Shown in pieces: positions 9,674-16,820 of a DNA stretch of 64,000 nt. The position numbers and the translations under genes are program-made. The notes under the pieces are model-generated. The model was not told the origin of the DNA, searched no databases, and worked only from the letters and a program-made list of their open reading frames with translations. This DNA is from Anaerolineae bacterium (lineage in GTDB: Bacteria > Chloroflexota > Anaerolineae > Aggregatilineales > Phototrophicaceae): NCBI GenBank assembly GCA_019912965.1, contig JAIOHM010000201.1:25022-89021 (forward strand). The letters are read 5' to 3'. The first letter of the stretch is position 1, and every line of letters starts with the position of its first letter.

Positions 9674-10934
9674 GTGGCCTCCTCAACCAGTAGGTTAGAC
9701 CATAAATCACCGCGCCCAACAGCACCGCGACCAGCCCAAAGAACCAGCCCTGATACAGCGGGATAATCAATGTTTGTGTATTCAGATAACCAACGCTCAA
9801 CTGCCGTTCGGTGATGGTCTGTGTTACGCCTGCCGCGCCCAACGCCAAACCACCCCCGATAATGCCGAATGCCACCAGCCAGAACGGGGATAATCCAGTT
9901 AGACGGCGGTTGTGTCCCTTCAGTTCAGCCGCACCTTGATTGACCACACCCAACGTCATCGACACCACCGCCAATCCCGCAAATGTACTTTGCAAGTCGG
10001 TCAGCCGTGTGCCGAGTGTATAGGTACTGATACCGGGCGCACTCTGCACCCCGCCTAGCAACCCCACTCCTAACAGCAGCAGGAGCAAACTCAGCGTGTA
10101 CCAATGTCCCGCCAGCGTGTAAGTTGCATTGCGGTCAGAAAGTGCCTTGTAACTGTGCGCCGCGAAAATCAGATAGGCAATCGGCACGACGAAGACCGCC
10201 AGATTGCCCAATGTTCGTGTCCATTCCGGCGCACCCAAAATATGCAGCGGCGTCAGGCTGACCAGCACTCCAGCTACAGTCACCAGTCCGCCGACGCTGT
10301 AGATGCCCATATCTGCCCATCCCGGCGTCACATTGCTGAAGCGGTGCATCAGCCAGAAACCGAGCGCAACTGTTGCCAGCGGGAAAGCCACATTCATGTT
10401 CAGCCCGACCGCCAGCGCCCGCAGGACACGATCTTGCAGATAATCACTCGCTGGAATCAGGCTGATAATTACACAAGTCGCGCTCAGGAGAATCCCAATT
10501 GACCAGATGTGGATGACCGGAACGCGTGGCGCACCCAGTAAAATATTGCCAGCAATCAGGACGATCAGGACGATCAGTACCACATCCAAAAAGGTTGGCA
10601 GTTCGAGCAGATTGCGCCCTTCAAGGATATTGAGCAGTCCAGCCAGAACCACGAGCACCAGCAGTCCTATCCATGCCCAACTGCTGTAGTTGAGTAGTGT
10701 TTCGTTAAAAACCTTATGTTGGCTGGCGATATAAATCCCGCCGCCCAATAACCCGGTCAAAGCTGTTAAATAGAGCAGGAGGTTCGCCAACCCGCTAATT
10801 TGATGATAGGGCAGTCCCAGCAGCGGATCATCTGGGGTCAAGAATTTAGCCGCCCCAAGCAGCGCAGCCAGCGCATACAGGATGAATAGAAGGATGGTCT
10901 GTAAAAAGAATCGGCGGACAATTTTTGAAGTCAT
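9657..10934 (-). CDS. Heme-copper oxidase (NorB/cbb3) subunit I-like membrane protein, ligands missing
   Basis: A 425-residue protein with about 12 hydrophobic segments. It follows a NorC-like cytochrome gene in the order typical of norC-norB. Similarity to NorB-type subunit I is suggested by the TM2 region, where NorB has LHINLL and here it reads GLANLLLY. It is also suggested by the TM6 region (VIHIWSIG against VHLWVEG) and the late region GTRLTDLQSTFAG against GTHYTVAHAH. In these comparisons the low-spin heme His, the CuB His pair of TM7 and the two late heme His are not present; only the TM6 His seems kept. It is therefore probably not an active oxygen or NO reductase. The homology was read by eye and needs a profile search. 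A membrane electron-transfer or scaffold role is inference. Confidence 0.55.
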   Translation of the reverse strand: MTSKIVRRFFLQTILLFILYALAALLGAAKFLTPDDPLLGLPYHQISGLANLLLYLTALTGLLGGGIYIASQHKVFNETLLNYSSWAWIGLLVLVVLAGLLNILEGRNLLELPTFLDVVLIVLIVLIAGNILLGAPRVPVIHIWSIGILLSATCVIISLIPASDYLQDRVLRALAVGLNMNVAFPLATVALGFWLMHRFSNVTPGWADMGIYSVGGLVTVAGVLVSLTPLHILGAPEWTRTLGNLAVFVVPIAYLIFAAHSYKALSDRNATYTLAGHWYTLSLLLLLLGVGLLGGVQSAPGISTYTLGTRLTDLQSTFAGLAVVSMTLGVVNQGAAELKGHNRRLTGLSPFWLVAFGIIGGGLALGAAGVTQTITERQLSVGYLNTQTLIIPLYQGWFFGLVAVLLGAVIYGLTYWLRRPHEHSA

Positions 10935-10982
10935 AATGGGTCGTTAGTTCTTGGTTCTTGGTTTCAAAAGTAAAGCTAATCG

Positions 10983-11729
10983 TTATTCCAGCGTCATCAA
11001 AAAGGCGATCAAATCGTTGATCTCTTCAGCGGTCAGCACTTCGCCAAAATTCTTTTGCATCACATCCAGAAACCCATCGACGATGTAATCACCGGGGTGG
11101 ATGATCGAATTGCGAATGTAGGCTTCCGCGCTTTGTCCGTCTACCCGTGTTCCTGCACGAGACGCAATCCCCGCCAGCGATGGCCCAACCACCACTACAT
11201 CTGGGACAAGTGCATGACATGTTCCACAGATGGCGGGCGGACTCTGGAATAACGCCGCCCCGCGGACTACCGGATCGTCAGAAGCCGCGCTGTCAGCGTT
11301 TGTCACAGTTTCGGGAACACCCAAACTAACGCTGCCCGAAACCACAATCGGACGAGGTGGCCAGGTTTCCGCTTCTGGTTGTCCGCCAATCCATTCCAGA
11401 AAGGTGATGAGATTATCGGTTTCGCTGACGGTCAAATCAAAGCGTGGCATTGCCCGCTGACCGGGATGGAACGCGCTGGGGTTGACCAGAAATTCGGTGA
11501 GATAGGTATCGCCGCGCTGCTGAAAAATGTGCGTCAGGTCAGGCGCGAATGCTCCCCCCTGCCCGTAAAGCGTGTGGCAGCCTTCACACTGGTTGGCTTT
11601 CCAGATTCGCATCCCGGCAGCGGCTTCCGTCGGCATAGTGCGGGTGGTCAGTGTTCCGCCGAATGCTGCGACCACTACAACCAAACTGATCAGCAGACAG
11701 GCTATAAAAAATAAACGTGTCCCAGACAT
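10983..11729 (-). CDS. NorC-like membrane-anchored di-heme cytochrome c
   Basis: A 248-residue protein with an N-terminal membrane anchor (residues 5-24) and two c-type heme domains outside the membrane. Heme 1 is in CEGCHTLYGQGG (near residue 53) with an axial Met in RAMPRF. This domain strongly resembles NorC, the cytochrome subunit of nitric oxide reductase. Heme 2 is in CGTCHAL (near 168), with a likely Met ligand in LDVMQKNFG and a family ending EEINDLIAFLMTL. It would feed electrons to or from the membrane protein encoded 48 bp downstream. The second heme domain is an addition relative to ordinary NorC. The gene is divergent from the PAS histidine kinase, across 226 bp. Confidence 0.85.
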   Translation of the reverse strand: MSGTRLFFIACLLISLVVVVAAFGGTLTTRTMPTEAAAGMRIWKANQCEGCHTLYGQGGAFAPDLTHIFQQRGDTYLTEFLVNPSAFHPGQRAMPRFDLTVSETDNLITFLEWIGGQPEAETWPPRPIVVSGSVSLGVPETVTNADSAASDDPVVRGAALFQSPPAICGTCHALVPDVVVVGPSLAGIASRAGTRVDGQSAEAYIRNSIIHPGDYIVDGFLDVMQKNFGEVLTAEEINDLIAFLMTLE

Positions 11730-11900
11730 AATGCCCTTTAAATTAATTTAATTCTCATTCGGTTGTCGATTGTAACGGGTCAATGCGGGTTGGTCAAAAG
11801 GATGATGGTGGCCTGTTCAATGCGAACTAAAACCTTCTGTATACGATTTATATACCCACTTATATGGAAGTGCTCCATCCATAAGATTGTAATTTGCAGT

Positions 11901-11906
11901 TATAAT
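11901..11906 (+). promoter_or_regulatory. Candidate -10 box for the histidine kinase gene
   Basis: A perfect TATAAT lies 50 bp upstream of the chosen ATG at 11956. No good -35 is seen at the right distance, so this is a weak call. Confidence 0.3.
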
Positions 11907-11955
11907 CACAATATTAAGGTGCATTCTTTATCTAATTTTATGGCAAGTGCGAATT

Positions 11956-13500
11956 ATGAAAAAACGCATCGCACGCCTGCTGGGGTGGTTACAAAAAAAG
12001 CTGGACGCCGGGAGCAGCATAAGCGAAAGCGATGATCGCTACCGGGTCATCTCCAACTTAATTTTTGACTACGCTTATGGTTACGAAGTGCTCCCGGATG
12101 GAACCCATCGTCTGGAATGGATGACGGATTCGTTCAGCCGCATCACGGGGTACAAACCGCAGGAAATCAACAGTACCTACCGCCTCTATCACCCGGATGA
12201 TGAAGCGTTGGTGCGGCAGCATGTTCAGGAAACCATTCAGGGCATACCCACCAAAGGCGAATACCGAATTCTGACCAAAAATGGTGAACTCCGCTGGCTT
12301 GAACTTTTCCGTCGTCCGGTCTGGGACGAAAAACAGGGACGCGTCATTCGCTTCTATGGTGTTGGGCAAGACATCACCGAACGCAAACAGGCAGAGTCCG
12401 CTTTGCGCATCAGTGAGGAACGTTATCGCATTATCTCTGAGTTGATTTCGGACTACGCCTATTCCTACGACGTTAGCCCGGATGGTTCGATTCAGCATGA
12501 CTGGACAACTGAGTCTTTTGCTCGATTGACAGGGTATTCACCAAACGAGTTGGGCAATGGTTTCAGTTTATATCACCCGGATGATGCATTGCTGGCACAG
12601 CAGCACACTCAGAAAACCATTGCTGGTCAGGTGAGCCGGGGTGAGTACCGCATCCTGACCAAAAGCGGGGAACTGCGCTGGGTTGAGATTTACCGCCGTC
12701 CCGTTTGGGATGAAGATGAAAATCGGGTGGTTCGGTTCTATGGTGTGGCGAAGGACATCACCGAACGCAAACGGCGGGCAGAGGAACAATTAGCTTATGC
12801 CGCTGAACATGAACGGGTGAGAGCCTTGACGCAGTTCATCGAAGGTTTTTCCCACGATTTCCGCACACCGCTGGCAACCATCAAAACTACCAGCTACCTG
12901 CTGCGCCGCACACCTGACCCCCAGAAACAACAGGAACGGATAGACCGGTTGGATGAACAGGTTGACCATCTGGAGCATCTGATCGATCAATTCCTCATCA
13001 TGTCGCGGTTGGATGGAAATCCTGAACTCGCGATGTCTGCCATTGAACTGAACGTGCTTGCCCGCATGATTAATACCAAGTTACAACCACAGGTAGAACG
13101 CTGTGATCTGATTTTACAGGTTGTGCAGGCGGAAGAATCGCTTTCCGTGTTGGGGGATGTTCACGAAATTAAACGGGCGATTGAAAACATTCTGGAAAAC
13201 GCCATGCTCTACACCCCGGCACCCGGCATGATTAAATTGTCTGTCAGGCTGCAAACGCCTTTCGCGGTGATCGAAATTCAGGATACGGGCAGCGGCATTA
13301 CCGAAGGCGACTTACCGCATATTTTCGAGCGTTTTTATCGCGGGGACAAATCCCGAACCCTCTCTGGCAGGCCGGGCTTGGGCTTGTCGATTGCTCAGAA
13401 AGTGGTTGAACTCCATCACGGACATATTGAGGTGGAAAGTATTCCCGGCGAAGGCAGCACCTTCCGCATTTTCCTGCCTTTAGCTCACGCCTCAAAATAA
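11956..13500 (+). CDS. PAS-PAS sensor histidine kinase (orphan)
   Basis: A cytoplasmic two-component sensor kinase of 514 residues. Two PAS/PAC units (about 25-145 and 152-272) are near-copies of each other. Each ends in RFYGVxxDITERK and contains SLYHPDDA-like and GEYRILTK-GELRW segments. A HisKA domain follows with the phospho-acceptor His300 in GFSHDFRTP. The HATPase_c domain has an N-box ENILENAMLYTP, G1 DTGSGI, an F-box HIFERFY and G2 GLGLSIAQK. There is no membrane segment, so it senses an internal signal, perhaps redox or a ligand bound by PAS. No response regulator is adjacent. ATG 11956 is preferred to a GTG nine bases upstream. The 3' end overlaps the convergent mtnA-like gene by 16 bp. 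Confidence 0.9.
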   Translation: MKKRIARLLGWLQKKLDAGSSISESDDRYRVISNLIFDYAYGYEVLPDGTHRLEWMTDSFSRITGYKPQEINSTYRLYHPDDEALVRQHVQETIQGIPTKGEYRILTKNGELRWLELFRRPVWDEKQGRVIRFYGVGQDITERKQAESALRISEERYRIISELISDYAYSYDVSPDGSIQHDWTTESFARLTGYSPNELGNGFSLYHPDDALLAQQHTQKTIAGQVSRGEYRILTKSGELRWVEIYRRPVWDEDENRVVRFYGVAKDITERKRRAEEQLAYAAEHERVRALTQFIEGFSHDFRTPLATIKTTSYLLRRTPDPQKQQERIDRLDEQVDHLEHLIDQFLIMSRLDGNPELAMSAIELNVLARMINTKLQPQVERCDLILQVVQAEESLSVLGDVHEIKRAIENILENAMLYTPAPGMIKLSVRLQTPFAVIEIQDTGSGITEGDLPHIFERFYRGDKSRTLSGRPGLGLSIAQKVVELHHGHIEVESIPGEGSTFRIFLPLAHASK

Positions 13501-14543
13501 TCCCGTACCGCGTGGGGCGCGAAGATGCCCCGGTCAGTACAGATGGCGCTGATCAGATGCGGCGGCGTAATGTCGAATGCTGGATAGTAACCGCCGATTC
13601 CATGAATAGCCGTTCTGACTGTTCCCGCCTCACCCCGTGCATAAAAAATCTCGTCAGGATTACGTTCTTCAATCGGAATGTCCGCGCCAGTTTCAGTCTT
13701 GGGATCAGGCCCATCGTAACCCAACACGTAGAACGGCTTGCCGAAATGATGTGCAGCGATGGCGTGTTGCAGCGTGCCGATTTTGTTGGTGATGTGTCCA
13801 TCCAGCGTGATGCGGTCAGCAGCACAGATGAACTTATCCAGCTTGCCGACACTCATCAAATGAGCCGACATGCCATCCGTGATGAGCTTAAACGGAATAT
13901 CCATTTCCTGTGCGCTGGCGGCGGTCAGGCGTGCCCCCTGAAAATATGGCCGAGTTTCGCAGCCCACTAAGGTGATATTTTTGCCGGATTGTTTAGCCGT
14001 CCACAGCATCCAGCACAGCGCCGCCCCCGCGATGCAGTGCGTCAAAATCTGGTCGCCGTTGTTGATGAGTCGTGCGGCATACTGCCCACACTTTTGACTC
14101 ACCTCATTCCCGCGCTGAATTTCACTGTTCACATAATCCAGCGCCGCGCGGAATGGATCACGACTTTCGCGCAGTGCTTCCAATGCTACATTCAGCGTGG
14201 CCGGGATAATTGCATGAAGATCGTCAGCGGTGGGGCGGGTCGCCAGCAAGCGTTTGGCAACCTGTTCCAGATAGACCCCCTGCCGTGCGGCGGAAGCCTC
14301 CAGATCGCGAGCAGCCATCGCCAGTCCCAATCCTGCCACGTAAGCCAGCGGCGGCCCACCCTGTACGGTCATATCTTCAATCGCGGTGGCGACTTCTTCC
14401 ACCGTCCGCAGCGTCACATATTCAGTAGTGAACGGGTACTTACGGCGGTTCAGGACAATTACCGCGCGTTCCGTTTCGTCATAACGCAGGGTTTTAAAGC
14501 GGTCAGCCAGCAGCGCTGGTGGGGTATCGAGGGTAATGTCCAT
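13485..14543 (-). CDS. mtnA: S-methyl-5-thioribose-1-phosphate isomerase-like protein (eIF2B family)
   Basis: A 352-residue member of the eIF-2B alpha/MtnA family, which isomerises methylthioribose-1-phosphate to the ribulose form in methionine salvage. Visible marks are VQGGPPLAYVAGLGLA (the family's R-G-A-P-A-I region, diverged), catalytic Cys in LTHCIAGAALC near residue 165, and GCETRPYFQGARLTA. The catalytic Asp is in ICAADRITLDGHITNKIGT near 250. The substrate-loop residues differ from textbook MtnA, so a related sugar-phosphate isomerase (for example ribose-1,5-bisphosphate isomerase) is possible. No other methionine-salvage gene is nearby. It converges on the histidine kinase with a 16-bp overlap and no visible terminator. 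Confidence 0.8.
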   Translation of the reverse strand: MDITLDTPPALLADRFKTLRYDETERAVIVLNRRKYPFTTEYVTLRTVEEVATAIEDMTVQGGPPLAYVAGLGLAMAARDLEASAARQGVYLEQVAKRLLATRPTADDLHAIIPATLNVALEALRESRDPFRAALDYVNSEIQRGNEVSQKCGQYAARLINNGDQILTHCIAGAALCWMLWTAKQSGKNITLVGCETRPYFQGARLTAASAQEMDIPFKLITDGMSAHLMSVGKLDKFICAADRITLDGHITNKIGTLQHAIAAHHFGKPFYVLGYDGPDPKTETGADIPIEERNPDEIFYARGEAGTVRTAIHGIGGYYPAFDITPPHLISAICTDRGIFAPHAVRDYFEA

Positions 14544-14617
14544 TCGTCATCCTCAAATTCTGAATCAGGAATGGACGCTATTTTAGCACCCGAAACTGAA
14601 ACTGGGATGAGTACGGC

Positions 14618-15310
14618 TTACCGCAAGAAGCTGCACGCGCCATCCAGAAAACTGATGGATGACCAGTTCACGCTGCTGAAGTTGTAACGTTGAATCCAAT
14701 CGCCCGCGACCGAATAAATGGTCAGCAGCGTTTCCCCGCCGGGGCGACAAGTTTGCAAAGCATAGCTCAAGCGAGAGGCGCTGGATTGCCCCCCAGTCTG
14801 CGGCGCGCAGTCCGGTTTTGGCAGCGGATTGAGTTCAAGCATTTCCAATGTTTCCGGGTAAGCATTATGCTGCTGGTGATATGTTTCCATCGCTGTGATG
14901 ATCGGCGCGGCACTGTTCCGGTTGATAGCGTCACATGCCCCGCCAATCACATTCCGGCCTACAACTGGCGACAGCGAGAACAGCAAAACGCTCACCAACG
15001 CCAGCCCATAATGCCACCGCTGCGATACGGAAAAAGTGCGTAATCCGCGCAGATGCCGCAAGAATTCGACTAAACCCAAAAGCGCTGCGGGAATAGCGAA
15101 GCAGTACAGAATGATGCCTATGCCAAAACCGCCGCCGAAATTGTACAGTGTCCAAATAGCGATCAACGGTGTCATAACGATCATCCCCAACGCCACGAGG
15201 CGCGAACGCTCTAACTGCCCGTTTTTAATAAATCGCAGTTGCAGCCATGCGGTTACAAAGCCGCTCAAGAGCAGACCAACCAGCAAACCGATGAAGATGA
15301 TGTCATTCAT
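14618..15310 (-). CDS. Membrane protein with pilin-like C-terminal domain
   Basis: A 230-residue protein not recognised as a named family. Four hydrophobic segments lie in the first 125 residues. The C-terminal 100 residues look like the globular part of type IV pilin-like or related proteins: APIITAMETYHQQHNAYPE followed by a TLEMLELNPLP segment is the common 'amphipathic helix then Y-P-x-x-L-x-x-L' pattern. Cys residues in this domain (CAPQ, QTCRPG, GACSF) could form disulfides outside the cell. Function unknown. It is transcribed alone, 74 bp from the mtnA-like gene start and divergent from the small GlsB-like gene. Confidence 0.7.
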   Translation of the reverse strand: MNDIIFIGLLVGLLLSGFVTAWLQLRFIKNGQLERSRLVALGMIVMTPLIAIWTLYNFGGGFGIGIILYCFAIPAALLGLVEFLRHLRGLRTFSVSQRWHYGLALVSVLLFSLSPVVGRNVIGGACDAINRNSAAPIITAMETYHQQHNAYPETLEMLELNPLPKPDCAPQTGGQSSASRLSYALQTCRPGGETLLTIYSVAGDWIQRYNFSSVNWSSISFLDGACSFLR

Positions 15311-15399
15311 ATAATGCCCTGTGGGAATATCTATTTCCTATTTTGCGACCAAATACTGTTGAAGGGCAAACGACTTTGGGCGGATTTTTGAGCAGATAT

Positions 15400-15430
15400 T
15401 TGTAGCCGAAACCTGTACCCTCGTTATAAT
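15400..15430 (+). promoter_or_regulatory. Candidate sigma70-type promoter for the GlsB-like gene
   Basis: TTGTAG (15400-15405), a 19-bp spacer and a perfect TATAAT (15425-15430), 40 bp upstream of the ATG at 15470. The spacer is slightly long. Confidence 0.4.
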
Positions 15431-15469
15431 GTCCACTGAAGATTTTATCCTGATTAAGGAGACGAACCG

Positions 15470-15745
15470 ATGAGCATCAATGCGGGGCAGTTGATCGTCT
15501 GGTTGATTACCGGGGCACTGGCGGGCTACATTGTAGGGCTGATCTTTCGAGGTAAAGGCTTTGGCACACTGGGCAACATTGTCATTGGGTTACTGGGTGC
15601 GGTGGTCGGTGGTCTTATTTTCCAGCTTTTGAATATTCGTATCGCGGGTCTGCCGAGTTTCACCTTTTCGCTGGCTGATCTGGTCGTGGCGGTCATTGGC
15701 GCGGTCATATTGGTGGTGCTGCTGCGGGCGCTGGCGCGGCGCTGA
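15470..15745 (+). CDS. GlsB/YeaQ/YmgE family stress-response membrane protein
   Basis: A 91-residue small membrane protein with three hydrophobic segments. The Gly-rich family pattern is clear: GALAGYIVGLIFRGKGFGTL and GNIVIGLLGAVVGGLIF. In other bacteria members are induced by general or envelope stress, but the molecular role is unknown. Shine-Dalgarno AAGGAG lies nine bases before the ATG, and a TATAAT box lies 40 bp upstream. The next gene follows 79 bp downstream on the same strand. Confidence 0.88.
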   Translation: MSINAGQLIVWLITGALAGYIVGLIFRGKGFGTLGNIVIGLLGAVVGGLIFQLLNIRIAGLPSFTFSLADLVVAVIGAVILVVLLRALARR

Positions 15746-15823
15746 GTCAAAAAGCGTAATGGGTTGCTGCGATACAGCGTCGAAAGGTTCAGGATTTTTA
15801 CCAGTGTGAGTGGGGAAATAAAA

Positions 15824-16339
15824 ATGAATGTTTATGATGCAATCCGGGCGAAACGTGCCATTCGCCAATTTGAAGATAAACCCCTTCCCGACGAAATAAT
15901 TCAGACCATCCTGAATGCGGGGCGCTTATCGCAGTCCTCCAAAAATACACAACCGTGGCAGTTTATCGCCATCCGTGACCGGAGCATATTGGAAGCCTTG
16001 TCGAAAACCGGAGCTTTTGCCGGACATCTGGCGGGAGCAGCGTTGGGTGTGGCTATCCTTTCGCCCAACCCGGACGAAAAATTCCAGACCATGTTTGATA
16101 TTGGGCAAACTGCCGCCTATATGCAGTTAGCTGCGTGGGAATTGGGCGTGGGATCGTGCATCGCCTCGATTTACGAACCGGAACAGGCGCGGGAAATCCT
16201 GGGCTTTCCGCAGGAATGGACTCTTCGTATTGCGCTGTCGTTCGGTTATCCAACGGCGGAAGCGATTGCACCGCGACCAGCACGCCCCGGCGGACGTAAA
16301 TCAATGGATGAAGTGGTGAAGTGGAATAAGTGGGGATAA
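15824..16339 (+). CDS. Nitroreductase family flavoprotein
   Basis: An FMN-dependent NAD(P)H oxidoreductase of the nitroreductase fold, 171 residues from the chosen ATG. Marks are MNVYDAIRAKRAIRQFEDKP (the R-x-x-R-x-F/Y FMN-binding start), SQSSKNTQPWQFI near residue 40, and GQTAAYMQLAAWELGVGSC near 90. RIALSFGYP is near 130. An upstream in-frame start at 15764 would add 20 residues that do not fit the family, so 15824 is preferred. The physiological substrate cannot be told from sequence. It is possibly co-transcribed with the GlsB-like gene. Confidence 0.88.
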   Translation: MNVYDAIRAKRAIRQFEDKPLPDEIIQTILNAGRLSQSSKNTQPWQFIAIRDRSILEALSKTGAFAGHLAGAALGVAILSPNPDEKFQTMFDIGQTAAYMQLAAWELGVGSCIASIYEPEQAREILGFPQEWTLRIALSFGYPTAEAIAPRPARPGGRKSMDEVVKWNKWG

Positions 16340-16385
16340 ATGAACAAGGGGCTTTCGCCCCCTGCTCAAACGGTTGCGGTCTGTT

Positions 16386-16595
16386 TTAGACTTCATAACG
16401 AGCCGTCTGGGGTGTGCGTCCGTTCGGCTGTGGCGCAGCTTCGGTGGTGTCGGGTTCTGCACGGCGCAGTTTCGCCATTAACTGTCCCAGCAGCGACGGG
16501 CGGTTCGGGTCATGCGGATGCAGTTCGTCCATCAGGTGAGCGATTTCCATTGCGATGTCAGCGTCTGCATGTCCGTAACGATTTTGTTGGTTCAT
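16386..16595 (-). CDS. Small hydrophilic protein, 69 aa, unknown
   Basis: Unrecognised, but probably real because a strong Shine-Dalgarno (AGAGGAGAT) lies six bases before the ATG. The protein is charged and Asn/His/Pro-rich. An N-terminal helix-forming half (ADIAMEIAHLMDEL) is followed by a disordered tail with PDTTEAAPQPNGRTPQTARY. A perfect 9-bp-arm palindrome lies 54-79 bp upstream of its start, and a LuxR-type regulator is encoded just beyond. It may be a regulated small stress or signalling protein, which is inference only. Confidence 0.6.
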   Translation of the reverse strand: MNQQNRYGHADADIAMEIAHLMDELHPHDPNRPSLLGQLMAKLRRAEPDTTEAAPQPNGRTPQTARYEV

Positions 16596-16648
16596 GATGA
16601 TCTCCTCTGTCTTTACTCTGTCCTTATCATAGGAGCCAACCCAAAACC

Positions 16649-16674
16649 AATCACCTGTCTAAAGTCAGGTGATT
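16649..16674. promoter_or_regulatory. Perfect palindrome, lux-box-like
   Basis: Arms AATCACCTG and CAGGTGATT around an 8-base centre (TCTAAAGT). The ACCTG...CAGGT core resembles a lux box but is two bases shorter. It lies 54 bp upstream of the small gene ending at 16595. It could instead be a weak terminator for the LuxR-type gene, as a TTTT follows on the minus strand. Confidence 0.5.
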
Positions 16675-16696
16675 GAGTTGGAGTTGGTTAAGGTTC

Positions 16697-16813
16697 TAAG
16701 CCAGTAGCCGACAGAAATCCACGACCCTAATGAACACTGCAATCATCGAATCTCGCCTGTTTAAGAACCGATAACAAGTCGTGGATCGTTGAAAACGTGT
16801 CGGTTCTGGCTTA
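16697..16813. repeat. Long imperfect inverted repeat downstream of the LuxR-type gene
   Basis: Three blocks pair in nested order: TAAGCCAG (16697-16704) with CTGGCTTA (16806-16813), CCGACA (16708-16713) with TGTCGG (16798-16803), and CCACGAC (16719-16725) with GTCGTGG (16778-16784). The loop is about 52 bases. It could be a terminator-like structure, a small RNA or a decayed mobile-element end. Confidence 0.55.
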
Positions 16814-16820
16814 GCTTAAT

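Noticed and set aside
9657..10934. Functional nitric oxide reductase NorB
   Set aside because: Heme and copper His ligands expected in TM2, TM7 and the late segments are not found.
14544..14617. SAM riboswitch before the mtnA-like gene
   Set aside because: The gap is too short and shows no riboswitch stems.
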